Shown here in pieces: positions 5,603 to 6,412 of a DNA stretch of 6,412 bases. A model generated the notes under the pieces. The model was not told where the DNA came from. It worked only from the letters and a program-made list of their open reading frames with translations, and made no database searches. Position 1 is the first letter of the stretch; each line of letters opens with the position of its first letter. Source of the stretch: an uncultured Bacteroidota bacterium (GTDB lineage: Bacteria; Bacteroidota; Bacteroidia; 2-12-FULL-35-15); contig CAILDT010000037.1 in the NCBI GenBank assembly GCA_903833025.1, positions 1 through 6,412 of the forward strand, in the 5' to 3' direction. Both the position numbers and the translations under genes were made by a program.

Positions 5603-5866
5603 TTAATGTTTTATAAATTTACTTCTTAACTTCTCTTCATTCGCCTTACTTGTGTTAGCATCTGTGCTCACTTCCACAAAGTACATCCCGTTTTTTAGTG
5701 CGCTTACATCTATTGTTAGTTGTGGGTTGGTAGTTATTAGCTGTTGATGAAACACACACTCGCCTAATACATTATATATATGTACTTCTTTTATATTTAT
5801 GTTTTTGGTTTCAATTGTTAAGCAGGAGGTGGTTGGGTTGGGGGAGGGGGTGATTTTGAGGAATGG
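5603..5866 (-). pseudogene. Orphan C-terminal T9SS type A sorting domain, no start
   Basis: Seen: from a TAA at 5869-5867 the minus strand is open for 87 codons to the TAA at 5605-5603. The translation begins PFLKITPSPNPTTSCLTIE, continues with KEVHIYNVLGECVF and LTIDVSALKNGMYFVEVST, and ends in a basic tail KLRSKFIKH. Known: PNPT near the start, xxIYNxxGxxV, then DVSxLxxGxYFV and a Lys/Arg-rich end are the signature of the about 75-residue domain that sends proteins through the type IX secretion system of Bacteroidota. There is no ATG, GTG or TTG before the domain core and no cargo region upstream. Instead the end of an MCE gene lies 16 bases away. It is therefore the tail of a lost secreted protein, cut off by rearrangement. 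An unusual frameshifted junction with a longer gene is not supported, since the MCE gene ends in its own natural stop. Confidence 0.82.
5607..5621 (+). repeat. Right copy of 15-bp direct repeat flanking the array
   Basis: This is identical to 5245-5259 (TGTTTTATAAATTTA). It overlaps the last codons of the T9SS fragment, where on the minus strand it encodes the KFIKH tail. The array and its inverted repeat ends lie between the two copies. Confidence 0.55.
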
Positions 5867-5885
5867 TTATTAAATTATGTTTTTT

Positions 5886-6293
5886 TTATTTCAGTTGTTT
5901 CTTTTCTTCTTCGCGTTTTGCTTTGTTTTTATAATATCCTCTGAAAAGAAAATTATGTTTAGCAGCTTCCATATTTTCATCCAATCCTTTGGTACCCTTT
6001 TTCATATTAATTATCGTTTGATTAAGATTTTCGGCAATGGTAGTATCTTGGATAAGCCGCCCTAATGTACCTTTCCCACTATTTATTTTAAGAAGCATAC
6101 TTGCTAATTGATAACTTATTATTTCCGCATTACCTGCCGTTACTTTTATGCTGGCTAATATCGCATCTGTTTCAATTGGCTCAATAGAAGCAAGTGATTG
6201 TCCATCTTTTACAGATAGTGCATTACTTGTGCCTTGCGAAATGTTTAATATTTTATCTCCTATAATACCTGAAGAACCAATTGCGGCTTCGCA
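5886..6293 (-). pseudogene. MlaD/MCE family lipid-transport protein, 5' end removed by insertion
   Basis: Seen: the minus strand encodes the last 135 residues of an MCE protein and ends at TAA 5888-5886. The first part, EAAIGSSGIIGDKILNISQG and VKDGQSLAS, is the end of the MCE beta-barrel domain. Next comes a long helical stretch with SGKGTLGRLIQDTTIAENLNQTI, and then KHNFLFRGYYKNK and a charged tail (KREEEKKQLK). Known: Bacteroidota MlaD-like proteins are about 300-350 residues, anchored in the inner membrane, and work with an MlaE/MlaF ABC transporter in lipid traffic to or from the outer membrane. Here the N-terminal anchor and most of the MCE domain are missing. Upstream of the EAAIG codons the frame stays open to the window edge, but it reads insertion-sequence terminal repeats, not MCE sequence. 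The C-terminus is intact. The normal ABC partner genes would lie beyond the insertion, if they exist. Confidence 0.8.
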
Positions 6294-6412
6294 TGGATAT
6301 TTCGGTGTAATTGAGCACCCCATTTCGGAGTAAATTGAGCAGTGGAAGTTAACATCTAAATTAGCTACGATAATTGGTTGCAAAATTAGTTTAATTATTA
6401 ATAGTTTCTGTA
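6294..6412. mobile_element. End of an IS21-family-like insertion sequence (partial)
   Basis: The MCE reading stops making sense at about 6294, where the plus strand begins TGGATATTTCGGTG. Two imperfect direct repeats follow: 6299-6317 (ATTTCGGTGTAATTGAGCA) and 6322-6341 (ATTTCGGAGTAAATTGAGCA), spaced 23 bases, differing by one substitution and one inserted A. Known: IS21-family ends start with TG and carry several repeated transposase-binding sites near the terminus, and Bacteroidota members have similar TTCGGxGTAAATTGA-type repeats (from memory). No istA or istB coding sequence is visible within the 119 bases, so which end this is cannot be told. A weak promoter-like pair, TTG at 6378 and TAGTTTCTG at 6402, points into the element on the plus strand. 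Confidence 0.6.
6299..6341 (+). repeat. Two terminal 19/20-bp direct repeats of the insertion sequence
   Basis: The copies at 6299-6317 and 6322-6341 share the pattern ATTTCGG(T/A)GTAA(A)TTGAGCA. They lie 5 and 28 bases inside the inferred tip of the element. The likely role is transposase binding. Confidence 0.7.

Noticed and set aside
5877..6065. 62-residue plus-strand open frame rich in Phe
   Set aside because: It is antisense to the well-matched MCE coding sequence and to the T-rich stretch after its stop.
6148..6333. 61-residue plus-strand open frame
   Set aside because: It is antisense to the MCE domain end and continues into the insertion-sequence end. No family match is seen.
5886..6383. 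Full 165-residue gene starting at TTG 6383
   Set aside because: The first 30 or so residues (VNFHCSIYSEMGCSITPKY) are a translation of two insertion-sequence terminal repeats, so this is not the native start of an MCE protein.
1..6412. tRNA, rRNA or known riboswitch
   Set aside because: I looked for cloverleaf TTCGA-type arms and conserved riboswitch cores on both strands by eye and saw none.

Overview
The window is AT-rich DNA from a member of the Bacteroidota. Three things support this: an orphan type IX secretion (T9SS) type A sorting domain, a promoter with Bacteroidota-type -33/-7 spacing, and start codons without Shine-Dalgarno sequences. Every recognisable gene is on the minus strand, so the window reads from right to left. 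I cannot name the genus.

Positions 1-4491 form a tight operon for a surface glycan. In transcription order it holds a GT4 glycosyltransferase (4491-3280), an MBOAT membrane O-acyltransferase of the AlgI/DltB type (3272-1812), an SGNH/DltD-AlgJ-like partner (1811-873), and a GT39-like GT-C glycosyltransferase that starts with TTG at 854 and runs off the left edge. Gaps are 7, 0 and 18 bases. The likely joint task is to build a polysaccharide or glycan, elongate it in the cytoplasm and from lipid-linked sugars, and O-acylate it outside the inner membrane. A good promoter (TTG, 19 bases, TATATTTA) lies at 4556-4585, and its predicted leader holds a 9-bp perfect hairpin.

Positions 4492-5602 hold the promoter and hairpin region, one uncharacterised 201-residue protein (5238-4633), and a 364-base gene-free stretch. 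That stretch contains a striking repeat element on an exact 21-bp lattice. It alternates a near-invariant half unit with a variable half unit, is bounded by a perfect 16-bp inverted repeat (5298-5313 and 5535-5550), and is flanked further out by a 15-bp direct repeat.

Positions 5603-6412 are genomic wreckage. They hold the last 87 codons of a T9SS-exported protein with no start, then the last 135 codons of an MlaD/MCE lipid-transport protein. The MCE gene is cut by what looks like one end of an IS21-family insertion sequence, beginning near 6294 and running out of the window. The right part therefore looks like a rearrangement hotspot next to an intact surface-glycan operon.
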